Shown here one piece after another: positions 45,301-58,200 of a stretch of 64,000 bases of DNA; position 1 is the stretch's first letter, and each line of letters begins with the position of its first letter. The stretch comes from Puffinus mauretanicus (Eukaryota > Chordata > Aves > Procellariiformes > Procellariidae): NCBI GenBank assembly GCA_023333565.1, contig JAJKFH010001538.1:682001-746000 (forward strand). The letters are read 5' to 3'. Under the pieces are notes generated by a model. It saw nothing but the letters and a program-made list of their open reading frames with translations, did no database searches and had not been told where the DNA came from. The position numbers were made by a program, and so were the translations under genes.

Positions 45301-47997
45301 TTCACTATGCCCTTCATCCCTAGTTTTTCACTGTGCTGCTGAAGAGCTTCACCAGATCCGTTCCAGTCCAGGCCTCACCTGCGCAGGTTTTCGGTGGAGC
45401 AAAGTGGTGGTTATTTAGCAAGCTGGGGGGGGGAAATCCACTCTCTCTGCAGCTGCCAGAGAAGTAGCAAAGGAACCATTACTACAGGCCCTGCAGGGAA
45501 GTTCTTACTGACACAGAAATGACAAATACATAAGTAAGAAGAGTTTCAGGCTTGGGATTTTTTGGGTGAACCTTTAAGAGGAGAGGAGACACATAGCACA
45601 TTACAAGGAAAATCCACCATGAGAGCTAGTGCAATTGTACTGGTCCCCTATTCAACCCCACAGATCTCAAGGGCCGAGAGCATCCCAGGTCTCTCCTACA
45701 ACTTTTCTTGCATCTAGGCAAGTTCAGATAACATCCTCTGAGAATAAGAAAGGCTCAGGTTTCCCCGGGCTCCAGCTGACAGAGCCATAACCCCTCAAAG
45801 CGAGCTGTATTTGCCAGTGTCTGCAGAAAGCCCTGGAGCCAAGGTGACCCAGCCCTGCCATGCACCCATAGCACCTCCACCCCAGGCCCATCAGGGCTGC
45901 TGGAGAGCACACCAGCGAGCACCATAGCACGGTGCCGATACATGCAGGGCTCCAGTACTACTGGCCCTGCAGCTAAGGGCTGAAGTTAAGGATTAAACTG
46001 ACAGCGACCTTGAAATTCCTACAGGACTGCATCACTGTGATGAAAAGATTTCTGAAAGAAAGAAAAGTGTTAGCCATAGATGTTGTCTGAATTCCCTGGG
46101 AAGCTATTCCTAGAGGAAAATAAAAGGACTGACAGGTGCATTTTGGGCAGGGAAAAGGCATCAACCAGGCTGCCCAAGCTACAGCTAAACACACAAAGGC
46201 AAAGTCAGAGACAAGTTCTCAATTAAATGGAAAAGTGAAATTAGTCATGCCCCTGGGAATCACTGTAGCACAGGAAGCTGAAATGGAAAAATAAGAAGTG
46301 AACCAAGGGCTATGAAATCTTCAAAGATGTGCATGGAAGAAGTATTTAAATAACAGGGTTAATTATAGATATGACAGAAAGGCCAAACAGTCTGTCTATT
46401 CTTACTCTCATTATTTTCAGGAAATATGAAATCTCATCGAAGGCCCAGCCAAGCAGCTGCCACTCATTTCCTCTGCAAACACAAAATATTAGCCTCTATC
46501 CATGTTCGACATGGGAGCTTTGGTCTCGTAATGCTCCATGGAAAAACACTTCTACAGGTCGTTACACAGGGGTTTGTGGTGGGGAGAGGGAGCAACAGGC
46601 AGAGGAGCGCAGGATCCCGATGAGCTGGGGATGTAGGAGCGGGCCACCCTCTCCCAGCCAGCCTTACTGACGTGCACCTTGAGATGGAACAGCAGCAGTC
46701 AGCACCCAGAGACATAACCGACCTTTTTATACCCAGAGCTTCCCAAAGGCTGGAAGTCGATTGCTTTCCATCGCACACGCACCACATATCCCCTTTGAAA
46801 GCCATCACACAGATTCATGCCAAGGAATTTGTACATTCCTAGCTCTCCTTTGTAAGTGACACCCTTAGAATCGGTTAAGGGAGAAAATCATTGTCTCGCG
46901 CAGCCCAGGCATCGGATTCAGCTGGAGCTGCAGCCTTGAGAACCCGGTTGTGCCAGATGAACCACAGGCTGCTGGGCAAGGAAACGAGCATCGCATGAAA
47001 CCCCTAAAGCAATTCCCAGCTTCTGCTGTTTGTGCAAAGCTTTCAAAACCCTCCTGGTTTGGAGGAGACCCACCGCCCTGTGTTCTTTGGCAGGTTCTCC
47101 TTGCAGGAGCCTAGTTCAGCTTCTTGAGGCTGGACACAGGAGGGGTGCCGGGGCCCCGGCAGGGCGCTGGGCTCTGGTCACACCGAGGTGTGGCAGAGCC
47201 GCAGGCAGCTCGCGGGGCACCGGCCTGTGATGGCACCTTGATGACCACAGGAGCCAGAGCATCAGGAGGATAATGCACGTCCCAAGCTTTGCAAGGCAGG
47301 CTGTGAAGCAATAGCTGAGAGAGGCAGCTCAGAATTAAGATTGTTGAATTTAAAGTGACTCTTTCAAACCTAAACTTTTACAGCTACAAAGATTTAGCCT
47401 CGCAGTTTCAGAAAAGGGCAGGGGAGCAGCCTAGGACAAGCAGGGTGTGATTTTCAAGAGCAGTCAATACCCACAGCTCCCTTTTGGGTTGCAAGGGCTC
47501 AGCCCCACAAAAGGGCTTTGTCTACACCACACAGCACCGCAGAGCCAGCCATCAGAGCCTTCCCACCCACAACAGCAGCAAGCCTTTGCCAGGGTACGTA
47601 CCAACAAGATTCACCCAGATGAGCTCTTGTAGCAGAACCACATCCCCTGCATTGAGCCCAAACCCAAGGCAGGAAGGCTTTTGGCCACCACCAGCATTAA
47701 ACACCTATTTGCCCCATTCCAGTACACACCTCTACCTGCTTCTGGCTGCACAGGAACTGGAGACAAGTCCCAGTGCTGCAGCAGCAAAGATCCCAGCACA
47801 CACCACTGTGCCCAGCACAGCCACCCCAGCCAAGGACACTGCAAAGCTCCCCCAAAGCCTGCAGCCAGCTGGAGCAGTGGCATTTAAACCCTGCTTCACC
47901 CTGTATCCCATCAGCACTGACGCCCTGCAGCTGGTCCCTCTCCCAGTGGCACCCTGGGGAGGGTGAGCCCTTCACGGAGAGCATCTGGAAGCCCAGA
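39331..47997. other. Upstream intergenic region, proximal part
   Basis: No coding exon, RNA gene or clear transposon was recognised in this stretch. Base composition becomes more AT-rich after about 40.4 kb. Short low-complexity runs occur (T run near 42690, A run near 42737, TA-rich 43080-43105, G run near 45427). One AT-rich island at 40.6-40.9 kb is listed separately. Confidence 0.6.
40590..40900. promoter_or_regulatory. AT-rich candidate regulatory element upstream of ARHGAP26
   Basis: About 300 bases of non-repetitive AT-rich sequence lie 1.9 kb upstream of the promoter island. They contain ACTAATTACATG (about 40626), CTTATCTTG (GATA-type), TTTAATTAGCTGTCA (about 40663; homeodomain plus a TGTCA half site) and CTATAAAAG (about 40686). 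The mix of motifs resembles a conserved distal enhancer; this is not proven by sequence alone. Confidence 0.28.
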
Positions 47998-48243
47998 GTC
48001 ATAGAATCACAGGTGAAACATTTGAAGATCATCTAGACCAACCCTCCTGCCATGGGCAGGGACATCTTCCACTAGACCAGGTTGCTCAATGACCCATCTA
48101 ACCTGACGTTGAACACTTCCAATGATGGGGCATCCACAACTTCGCTGGGCAACCTGTTCCAGCGTCTCACCACCCACATCGTAAAAAATCTCTTCCTTAA
48201 GTCCCATCTAAACCGAGACCTTCCCTTGGCCAGCACCAGCCCA
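47998..48243 (-). mobile_element. CR1 LINE 3' end fragment
   Basis: The minus strand encodes the last residues of CR1 reverse transcriptase (FRWDLRKRFFTMWVVRRWNR, then LPSEVVDAPSLEVF and LDGSLSNLV) and ends with GTGATTCTATGAC, the usual CR1 terminus. Only about 245 bases remain, a strongly 5'-truncated insertion. Its sequence differs in the 3' part from the copy in intron 8 (GSLSNLV versus VVLRDVI ending), so the two belong to different CR1 subfamilies. Confidence 0.92.
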
Positions 48244-51200
48244 AGGGGCAGAAGAGCCTTCACCGGTCCTGCAGCTCAGTTTTCTCTCAGTTTTTGGCGT
48301 TTAAGCCTGCGTGCTGCTGCCTGCCCCGTGCTGCTCCCAGCTTTGCGTGGCTTGCACGGAGCAGAGAAAGGCTCCAGCTGTGAAAGAGCACGCCACAGTT
48401 AGCTCAACCCCCAGTCCAACAGACATTGTGGGCCTGCTTTCTTTGCATGTCAAAGTACAGTGGCAGGTTGTAATAAAACTGCAGACACGCAGTGGATCCC
48501 TTAATGATCCCTCTGCCTAACTGCGAGCTGCCGGGGCGCGCGAGGCAGATGGAGACCACTTCTTGCAGGCGCCTTCTGGGGTGGTTTGAAGCCATACAAA
48601 ACCACTTAAGTGGGGTTATATTATCATAAGACAATTCCAAGGAGAGGAATGTTTTCCCAAAATTTGTATAACCACTGGAAAAAAGTCACAAACCACTGTG
48701 AAATTGAGCTGAAGCTGTGTTTCCAGGAATTAGAACCAGAAGTTCCCAAACCAAACTCCAGTTTCCTTTTTGGAGGGTTTCCAGAGATGTCTGCTGTGCA
48801 TTAGCCCTGGTACGACCTGTAAGATGGATGTAAGCGCTGACTCTCCCTATGTAAATATTAATTTCCTCCCGGTTCTGCTCAGTGGTCCCAGCCCTCGGTG
48901 TTTCTTCTTTTCCGGTCTCTGCTTCTGGAAACTGGATGGAGATTTTCCTCTCCCCCGGCATTCGGTGGCCATTTGTTACACATGCTCCTTTTGCCCCGGT
49001 GCCAGCTTTACATCAACTCCCCACTGTTGGCTTCAGTGGAAATTGTTTTAATTTTCATAATTACAGCAAGGGCACCGCCTTTCCTGGATAAAAATATCTT
49101 CAAAAGTAGTTAACGGTATCTCCAAAATTCTGTGGAAATCCCCACTAACTACCCTGACTTTGCCTGGAAACCCAGACAAAGGGGTTTGCTCTTGGGGCTG
49201 GGATTCGGAGGCAGGAGCTGGCCGCTGTGGCTCCTTCTGCCCGACTCTGCCGAAGGCTGCGGACCCCCAGCATCACCGTACCCCGTGCCCACGCCGCCTT
49301 TGCCTGTTGTTAGCTCTGCATTTTGTTTGGACCCTTCTCTGCGGTCTCAGGGGTTGACGTTTCCTTTTCCTTCTCTCAGCAGAAGACGGGGAAGGGCAGC
49401 TGAGCAGCAGGGTGCCTCTTCTCCTGGTCGGCCGTGGGGCCGCCCCAGGGACTGGGTGTGATGGGGGACCTCGGGGTCTCTGGGGGGCCAGAGCCAGCCG
49501 GCCGAGGGGAACTGGCAGGGAGAGGAACAGAGACGCTGCAGCTGGGCTGGCTTACAAGAAAAGAGAAGAAGAACCAGGAAACAGATTTGCATTTTGTTAA
49601 GTTAATGAACTTAAGGAAGACGAGGAGCTGCCCTGCGGGGAGCTGTGCCGGCCCCTGTCCCTGCGTCCGGCAGCCCAACCCGCAGCCAGAAAGGGACCGC
49701 AGCTTTGAATTCAAGGATGTTTTGTCCCGCTCCGGGGAGGTGGCTTCTTCCGAGCTGAGATGATCAGAGGCTGAAGCTCGGCTTTCCTTCTCAGTGTCAC
49801 GCAGAGGCCGCCCATGGCCGGGGGCTCATGGCGGGTGGGGAGCGGGGACCGCACCGGGGCACTGGCAGCGAGTCGGGCGCTGTCCTGCACGCGGGGGGAT
49901 GCAAACCGCCTCCCGGTGAACGCGTTTTGCCTGCAAACCGAGAGGACACTGCAAGAGAGCAGCCCCCAGGGAGTACTGCCGGGTGGGACATAGCGACAGC
50001 AAATACCAGGTTGTATTAAACTCTTTGTGGGGAAGTGTAAAGATCAGTAAAGTACCAATACCCACGGCTCTGTGTGTTACATTTCTCCATACCGCAGAGC
50101 TCTCCAAGGAGACGGATAAGGACTGACGGTGCCGTTTCAGCAATGCCTGCAGCGGAGGCACGGCCAGATCCTGGCGCCTGGCTTAACCCACTTTTACCGA
50201 GTCAGCATGTAAACATAGCCCCCAGCCAGAAAACCTGCCTGTCCCTACAGATGTGTACAGTGGCCTCTCTGTGCTTCTTGGGGACAAGGGGACTGAAGCT
50301 GCGCGTGAGGCGTGCAGCTACGGGAGCAGGAGAACAAAATTATCCTTATCGTCTCAATTACTTTTCCAGCCATATATTTCATCCGTTCAAGGTCATGGCG
50401 TGAAGTGTCCTCACGCTGCACAGTACATCTCAGCAATCGCAGCCATCGGGGCAGGGACGCGGTAAAGCAGATCCACCTCCTCGTGTTCACCTTGCTGTAG
50501 AAACCCCCCCTCGCTGCACCGTGTTTACTTCCACAGCAGTGTTTGCAGAGGACGTGCCCTTGAAGCATGCAGATAAGATACTGATAATTGGAAGCAATTT
50601 CATTTGCTATTAAAAACATTAAGTGACTGGAGAGCTCCTCATCTGTTACCTGTTGCAAGGGCACGCAGGGCACCGCGGCAGCCCCAGGAGGTCCCGCGGG
50701 CATCGCTGCCCGCTCTGCCTGTGCCCGCAGTGGAGACCCACCGCCCGGCCGAGGGTCGGCTTCCCAGGATCAGCACCGGGATGCCCATCCCTCCACATCA
50801 CTCTCCTTTCCAGTCCTGCTTCTCTGTGGCTCCTCACTCAGGTTCCCGGGAGAGCAGCGGTCCCTTTCCCTACAAAGCTGTCCCTCCGAAACCAGTAACA
50901 GTTCTTAATTAATGGGTCTGGCCCACAGGCTGAACCCGGATTTTATCCCTCTCTGGTTTGGGTTTCTTTGCATTCCCCTTCCCATGGCAGGATGCAGGAG
51001 AGCGCCAGGGTCTGTGCGAGCCGGGTTGCATGCCTGTTTATATTCACTTGGCTTGTGAGATATGGTTTGAAATGGGCCTCTCTTAAAATAAAAATATGTT
51101 ATTTACTGTACAATTAAATATTTGTTTCCTAGTGGGTTGGACTTGAGTGAACTGTATTTTCTACAATACTGTTCAAGCATGACTTACATTCTTTCCCATT

Positions 51201-54200
51201 GCCTTCATTTTTGTATCATTAATTTTCTTGCTTATTATGCTTTTATTAGCCGCAGTGAGGTTTTCCTGTGACTTTACATATAGTAAAAAATGAAAAAAAA
51301 ATCAAAAGAACAAACCCAAAGATCTAAAAATGACTTCGAAATTGAATTCATCTTTCACTAACGTGAGCTGTAGGAAGTACAGTGCCGAATCAAATACAGA
51401 ATATTTCTTAATTATTCAAGAGTACTTCCCCATGCAAGTACATCGGCCCAGTCTGGGCATGCAATTATTGTATTTTATAACAATAGTACCATGGCATACT
51501 CAAGCGGACCGTCACAGCCTTTGCCTGCAGATTATCTGACTCACCAAACGCTTCCCATGGCGGCCGTGTTTAGCTCTGGACGGGCTGTTATTTACAGCAG
51601 GAGCCTGGCAGGGCAGGGCTGGGCTTCCGCCGGCCGAGCCCTGGCTGGGGCTCGCCTGCGTCCCCTGCAGCGGCTGCAGCATCTGACGCGTCGTTCCGCG
51701 GGGACGGGACCAGCTCCCCGGCAGCACGCACGTCTCCTCTGCCCACCGGGATGCGCCTGGCTTAGCACCTCGGGCCAGGGTGTGCTGGCAACAGCAAAGC
51801 ATGATTAGACCCCAGGAGAGGAGGGTTTGCAGAGCCCATTTGGTGCAGCCGGTGTTTGAATCAGAGCGTGGTGCCCGAGCCAGGAGGGTCTGGAGCCAGC
51901 GCTGCCCTGGGAGCCGTGCAGGCATGTCTGCCTGGCCGTGGAGGACCCGTCACCACTGGGCGTTAGGTCACTGCACGGAGATTTTGCCTGAAATATTTTT
52001 GGGGAAAAAATCAAATACACCAAAAAATATTGTCAATGTTTATGTCAGGTTGCCCATGTTTGATCCAAGGTGACTTCTAATTTTGCTGTTTTCTCGACAT
52101 ACATTTCTTAAAAATAATTCAGCGCAAAACCCAAATGATTTTCCTCACTGCTTCTGGAAGCAGGCGACTTCCCCACTCACTTTGTACTTCCCAGGTGGAC
52201 ACTGGCCGCTCCATTTCTCCGTAAGGCCAGGGGCCACGGCACAGTCAGACCCCCCCGACCCCCCCTGCGCACCGCACAGCCCCGCGCCCGGGCCGGGGCA
52301 CTCAGCGCCCAAGACGAGGGCAAGCTGCGATTTTCTGGGTTAATTGCCAGGATGCCAGCGAAGGGGAGAGACAGAGATTTCTTTGTGCTGGCTCCAAGTG
52401 CCTCTGTTCCAGGAGAACGGCTTATAACCGACCTTGCTTTGTGTGGCCAGCCCTGCCTGACACTATTTGCACAAGTGGCTGAGCTGACAAAGACAAAATC
52501 AGGAATTCTTGGAGATTTTGGGCAGTGAGGTATCTCCTGGAGAGCAGCGCCCAGACACTGAAGCCCCAGTTTTGTTTTCTTCCCGGGGTTCAGATCAGAA
52601 AATCCAATGACGCAATGAGCAGAGCTGATGTCCCAGAACGAGCCGCCGCGCCAGGGTCCCCGGGCTGCCCTCCCTCCCCTCCCGCACACCCAGCAAGGGA
52701 GGAAAAACCTTCTTAGGCAGCAAAGCAAAAGAAGAAAGATCAACCAGTGACACACATACAGAGAGCCGGGCTCCTTCAAGTCCATACATCCATGTGATTT
52801 CCTGAGGTCCAGCGCGGTCCTGCCAGGTCCGCCCCCCCCCCCACCAGCACCTGCACCCAGCACCCGCAGCCCCGCCGGCACCGCAGGACCACGAGCTGCA
52901 GCCTGCTTACACCAAAATGAGGAAAGAGAAATCTGTTTCCATTGTCAAACATGTGGGAAATAAAACTAAAACCAGTCAGTAAAATATGAACGTGGTAGGA
53001 CTGGTGATCAGCGTCGCATGCTTCCCAGATGCAGCAAAATGTATTTTAAGGCTTTTGCCTTCTGGGCACTGGGCTGACGCCTGGTGCAGCCTGTGGGGCT
53101 GGGCTGGGTGCTGGGGGTGTTCAGTGCCCACCCGGTGAAGACGACAGAGCACAGCCTCATGGTGCTCCCCTGGGAAGGTCCTCATGCTGCTCTGGAAGCG
53201 GCTGCTGCCTGGTGAGCCCTTCCCAAAGCAGGATGAGCCTGCAGCAGCCCCCTCTCATCAGGTGGGAGATGCTGGCAGGTGATGGGAAATTGCACGGGAC
53301 GCATCCGGAGAAGGCGGCTCTTCCCAGGCACAGTGTTTTCCTCCAGCCCGGGAGCTGCAGCACTCACATGGTGACCCCCCCGGCACACCCAGCAGAGGCA
53401 CGGCGCGGGCACCAGCCGGGACAGCTCTAGCAACTCTGACGGGGCTGTACGTAGACGGGACTTTTCCACCTTTCTTTCAGAGCCACCACTGCCGGTGACA
53501 GACACTGCTCGGGCTAACAAAGCAGTTTCCCAAGCAGGAAGAAAGCTGCCTTGGCTTGGCTTCCAGGGAAGTGGGGGCAGCTATGAAAGCTATGGAAACC
53601 ACATAACAATCAGAGGAAAGAGGAAAGTGATGATAACGAGCAGATATCAGCTATGGGCCTTACCTTGGGTGGGTTTTGTAAACAAAAGCAGCTATGGCAA
53701 AGTGCAGATGTAAGAAGCAGTGGGCGATGCACTGCTTCCCTGCCCGTAGGAATTACCTGGGTGTCAGCAGCTCCCAAAGTCAGAAAGGTTAAAAGCAGCC
53801 AGAGCCGGGTAACCTGAGCCCAGAGGAGCCTCCTGGGCTCTTTGTGTTAATGTTCGTTAAGTTTTGGAAGACTGGGACAAGTGAAAAGCGAGTGTGCCAG
53901 TGGGCTCTCGGCAACGATGGCCTGCCAGCCCCGTCCTGCTCTCGGGAAAAGGCTACAGCAGCAGATTGATGCTGGGCTTGATGGAGCAGGAACTAAAGCG
54001 AAGAAACAACTCTGGGCAGCAGGGGAGTAGAAAAAAAGGATTCTGTCAAGCTAACTTGATCTATTTTTAGATGAAACTGTAATTAAGTCAATACTTGATA
54101 ACAGCAGTACTTTTAAGGTAATAGGGCTTCTGTTACGTATCTGATTTGTAACAAATGCAACATGGCACATATTAAATGAATCAGAAAATGTCTGCTGTCC

Positions 54201-54330
54201 CAGAAATGTAATTACAGGAGAAGATTCCTCATTTGGTTAGTGTATCCAGGAGAGTCCTTTGGGAATCAGCTCTTGACTCTAAACTAGTGCTGAGCACAAG
54301 TAAACAACATTCATTTCAATATATAAGGTC
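48244..54330. other. Upstream intergenic region, middle part
   Basis: No gene, RNA or well-defined repeat was recognised. It includes an AT-rich island at about 51030-51500 (listed separately) and a C run near 52830. Open frames are of random composition. Confidence 0.6.
51030..51500. promoter_or_regulatory. AT-rich candidate regulatory element
   Basis: A 450-base unique AT-rich segment between GC-rich flanks. It has ACAATTAAATATTTGTTTCC (forkhead/homeodomain words, near 51111), ATCATTAATTTTCTTGC (near 51217) and several further TAAT/ATTA cores. No coding potential or transposon similarity was seen. Confidence 0.22.
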
Positions 54331-54334
54331 ATCC

Positions 54335-54530
54335 GTTAAGAAACAAAGGATGGGAGTCATTCTTCAGGAGGGGGTGCTCCCTCCTGGGAAACGGTGACTG
54401 GAAAAGACCAAAGGGATCCTGGCAAATGAGCCAGGACTGAGAGCAATGTGCAAGACCACAGAAAAGACAAACAAAATTACTCTACTGCGTGTCTGGTTGG
54501 GAGAGTGACTGGTTTTGACAGAAATCAGGG
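54335..54530 (+). mobile_element. Probable ancient CR1-type LINE relic
   Basis: The order of words AAACAAAGGATG, CTTCAGGAGGGGG, CTCCTGGGAAACGGTGACTG and AAAAGACC..GGGATCCTGG followed by ATGAGCC and CAATGTGC resembles the reverse-transcriptase 3' region of old CR1 subfamilies shared by many amniotes, where a tract of the type 'serial aspartate-leucine-glycine-valine' follows. The match is diverged and gapped, and no frame is preserved. Recognition rests on memory of the family pattern, not an alignment. Confidence 0.45.
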
Positions 54531-54877
54531 TGAATGAGATGATCTTAATGAGAAACAGTCTTCCTGCCTATCTTCAATTCCTTCCTAATTACCTCAGCTG
54601 CAACCTGGAAGAGCAGAGGCCTGACACCACCTGCAGGTCATGGAGGAAGTAAACCCAAGCCCAGAGCAGCTGCAGTGGCTTTCGGGAGCCACCGGAGATA
54701 ACCTCGGCCCGGTGCCGCCGGAGGTGGGTGTGCCACCAGATGTGCACAGTGCCAGCCATACCTGCTGCCGGCTGGGCCATAGCTGCCAGCTCTGCTGCCA
54801 CCCAGATGTGCTCCAGCTATGGATGCTGCAGCCGCGAGCACCATCGCCTGCATAGGCCTCAGATGCCCCGCGGCTGC

Positions 54878-55119
54878 CAGCTGTGCCCCAGCCCCCCCAG
54901 CTGTGCCCCGGCCCCAGCTGTGCCCCAGCTCCAGCTGTGCTCCCCCAGCAGTGCTCACTCCCCTTTTCTCTGCCATACCCCCCCTCCTCTGCCCGCTCCC
55001 GCTTGTGTCCCAGCTGCGCCGCATCCTCCAGCGGTGTCCAGCTTCGCGCTTCCAGCTGTGCCCAGCTGTGCCCACCCCCGCAGCCAGCTGTGCCCCCCGC
55101 AGCCAGCTGTGCCCAGCTG
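54878..55119. repeat. Degenerate CAGCTGTGCCC tandem array with about ten CAGCTG E-boxes
   Basis: The palindrome CAGCTG occurs at 54878, 54898, 54915, 54932, 55011, 55053, 55063, 55085, 55104 and 55114, almost always followed by TGCCC or CGCC. Spacing varies from 10 to 79 bases, so the array has partly decayed. It produces a repetitive minus-strand open frame (54594-55226) that is not a gene. Confidence 0.8.
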
Positions 55120-55154
55120 CGCCCCGCGCGCCGCCCGCCCGCCGCAGCACCGCG

Positions 55155-55169
55155 GCGCCCCCTGGCGGC
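55155..55169 (-). promoter_or_regulatory. Near-consensus CTCF site
   Basis: On the minus strand the sequence is GCCGCCAGGGGGCGC, matching the CTCF core (CC-A-S-YAG-RKGGC-RS) except for A to G at position 3 of that core. It lies in a small CpG-rich patch (about 55110-55200) at the end of the CAGCTG array. CTCF sites in the intergenic space between genes of different expression commonly mark loop anchors. Occupancy is unknown. Confidence 0.55.
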
Positions 55170-55226
55170 CCCGGTGCCTCCCGCGCCTCCCGCTCCTGCA
55201 AGATTTTCTCTACTGGGGCATCTCAT

Positions 55227-58200
55227 TCCTTCTCTTCCTCACTAAAACCTCTCTACCTTTATAAAGTAATTATTCCAAAGGGGATCAGTGGCTTCACAGG
55301 AACCTTTGGGTATATATCGTTATCATAAACACCCTGATTTGCAGATTGCGCAAAAGAAAAGCTTTTACCCTGGTGGTGTTCATACAGTAAGAGTTCCTAT
55401 CTCCCCCCAAAAGAGAACAGAGCATTTAATAGGTGTCAGAGAGCAATTCCTTATTTCATATAAAACTGGTTAATGGGAAGCAGGAAAAAGAAAACAATTT
55501 TACATGTTATCTAAAGATTGTGAAATGGGCTCAAAAAGGGAGTGGTTTTTAATTCTTGGACATGAATTTTTCACTTATCTAGCATGCATCTGCAATAACC
55601 CATTTCTCTGTAAACCAAATCATACCTACCTCTGATTAAAGTTTCACATCGTGGGTCCCATCCTTCACCCGACCCGTGCTGCTGTGTGCCGCCTGCCCAC
55701 GGTGCTGTGCAACTCAGTGTCGGCTGCCGAAGCTGGCTTCTTCCATAGCTGAACTGGGGAGACTTCCTAGGGAGAGGGAAATTCAGGTTTCTCTGAGAGT
55801 CCAGCGTGTCTGGGCAAAAGTGTGTCTGTGCACACACCCTCTCCCGCTGCAAAAGCCCCTTCTCCCCTGTCCCTGCCCTGGGCTGGCTATACAGTGAGGA
55901 AAGACCCCAGCCCCGTTACACGGGTACCTCTGGCCTTCAGCACAGGAGCATTTAACGAGTTTTATTCATGCAAAGACCCAATTTAGGCAACCAAATACAC
56001 TGTAACAGCATCCACTCCTCCCGCCACCCACCATGAAAGGGCACGGATGTGTCCGCATGAGACTCATGCACAGGGGGACAGGTGAGACATGGTGTCACAT
56101 CCCAGACATTCATTTTCTGCCCCACTCCTCCCCACACAGGGGTATCTCCTGCCACCCACCGAGACAGCAGAACCCAGTGCTCCACTGGCACCCTTCAGCT
56201 TTCATCCAGAGGGCTGAAAGACATAAATGGGATAAAAATAGTCAGTCCTGCCTGTGCTGAGCGTGTGGGGCTGGAGGCGCCAGGATGTCCCCAAGAACTG
56301 TCCCCAGAGAAGGCTCCAGGGCAGGGATGGCAGGACATCTGTATGCTGCAGCGCAGGGTCTGGCCTGCCACACATTGTGCAGGGGGACCCCCAGCAGACC
56401 CCCACCCAGGTCCATGCACGCCCATCTCCTCCAAGCACTGGTGGGACGCTCGCAGCTGGCGCGGGGGGATGATGAGCAGTTTGTGGGGTCAGGCCTCACA
56501 TCAGTTCATGTCAAGGCTGCTGTGAACTGTGAGCATTTTTTTTTATTTATCTCCCATCAGCTTCCTGACAGGCTGTTTCTGGGGGGGGAACGGGCAGAAA
56601 GAGGGCAAACAGTGCTGGGGAGACTTGGACTCTGCAGCTGTGCCGAGTCCCAGCGAGAGCCCTGAGGGACGCAGGGCAGAGGGTGCCCACAGGACGGGGC
56701 AGAGGGGCAGCCGGGCACCACGTGCACACCGCAGCCTATTTGCCATCATCCCCCGACTGCACAGAAGCACTCCATGGACAGAAATGGCTTTGCAGCAAGA
56801 GAGGGAAAGGGCTGGGAAGCACACACCGAACCAGAGCCGGCAGCAGGGTTTAACCCCATCCTCCGGGCAGGCAGGCAGAGGTCCTGGGAGGCCCTCTGGG
56901 CGATGGGGGAGGCAGGCTGCATTAAATCCTTGTCTTTCACCTGGGCTGGAGTCCAGCCCCAAAATAGCAGTCCAAAAACAAGATCACATGAGAGGAAAAA
57001 AATAGCAAGGCGAAGGATTATCCATACTTCCTTGTCCTATGTGGGTGCAGAGCGGCGGCCCGCGCTGCCAGCCACAGTGCCGCTTCGGTCCCTGTGCACC
57101 ACGGCGCCTGCCAGCCGATGCCAACTTTTGCCCGGGATCCAGCACAGCACCGATGCCCGCGCCCATCTGAGGGACTCTGCCTTGCTCTGGAGCCGTCCGT
57201 GAGTGGTGCGAGGGCGTGCGGGTGTGGGTGTGCATCGTTCGGGGAGCTGCCTGCCCCAGGGGAGTGGGGCGAGGGGCAGGGTGACCCCAGGCAGCTCCTG
57301 CCCGCCCTGGGGCAGGGTGGCAGCGTTGCCTCCTGGCTGCCCCTGCTGCTGTCACCACAGCCTGGCCCCGTGCACCCTGACCTGGCAGGTGAGTGCCTCC
57401 TCCAGCATCCCCCGGCGTCCCCCCTGGGCACAGCATCCCGGCAGAGGCGCAACCCCACGGGGGCTTTACAACCCCTTCCTAAATGGTCTGCAATGCGTGC
57501 TGCTGGTTCCTGAACTCCCGGCCAAGTTTGCAGGCTCGGCCGGGTGTGTGTCGCTGGGGGAACAACTGGGGTTTCCTTTTCCTCTCTCCGGGCTCGGAGG
57601 CAGGGAGCTGGCAGGGAGGCAGGAGCGGGGGACTTTCCACTTCAGTGCTGTTCCCAGCCTGTACTGGGCTGAGCGGCACTTGCTGAGCCATTTCAGCAGT
57701 ACAGCTCCAAGGAGAGGGATGAAACCAAAGCCTGGCACATGGGGGATCTCGTGGGTCTCGTTTTAAACCAGAAAGTTTTTCATAAATCATCTCTGCTGCG
57801 TGATCGTGGTTTGGGGGGAAAAGGAGGTGCTGGGGCAGCGTGTGATGGGGCTCAGCTGCCTGCACGGGCACTGCCTGCGTACGGCTGGGTGCCAGGCAGA
57901 GAGAAGCACCTACCGCTTCCTCGGGGCAGGAAAGCAGCTCTATGGTTAATTATTCACTGCGCTTCCAAACAACCCCAAGAAGTGTACATTATTTATGGGA
58001 CTTGTAGCCGAGGAGGCCCACAGACGTTCGAGGCAGCAAGGTGAGGAGGTTCCTCACCCCAGGCAGGAGCAGGAGCCAGCCGTCGAAAGCCGTCCCGAGA
58101 GCCTGGGAAATAACACGGGCATCTGCTGCAACTGGAATTTCCCAGGCAGGGCTGGGCTGGGGAGGGCAGAGGAGGAGGCAGAGCTGGCTGCGAAGGCAGT

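Noticed and set aside
54594..55226. Minus-strand open frame with repeated AQLGHSW-like units
   Set aside because: It is generated by the CAGCTG repeat array; no signal sequence or family match.
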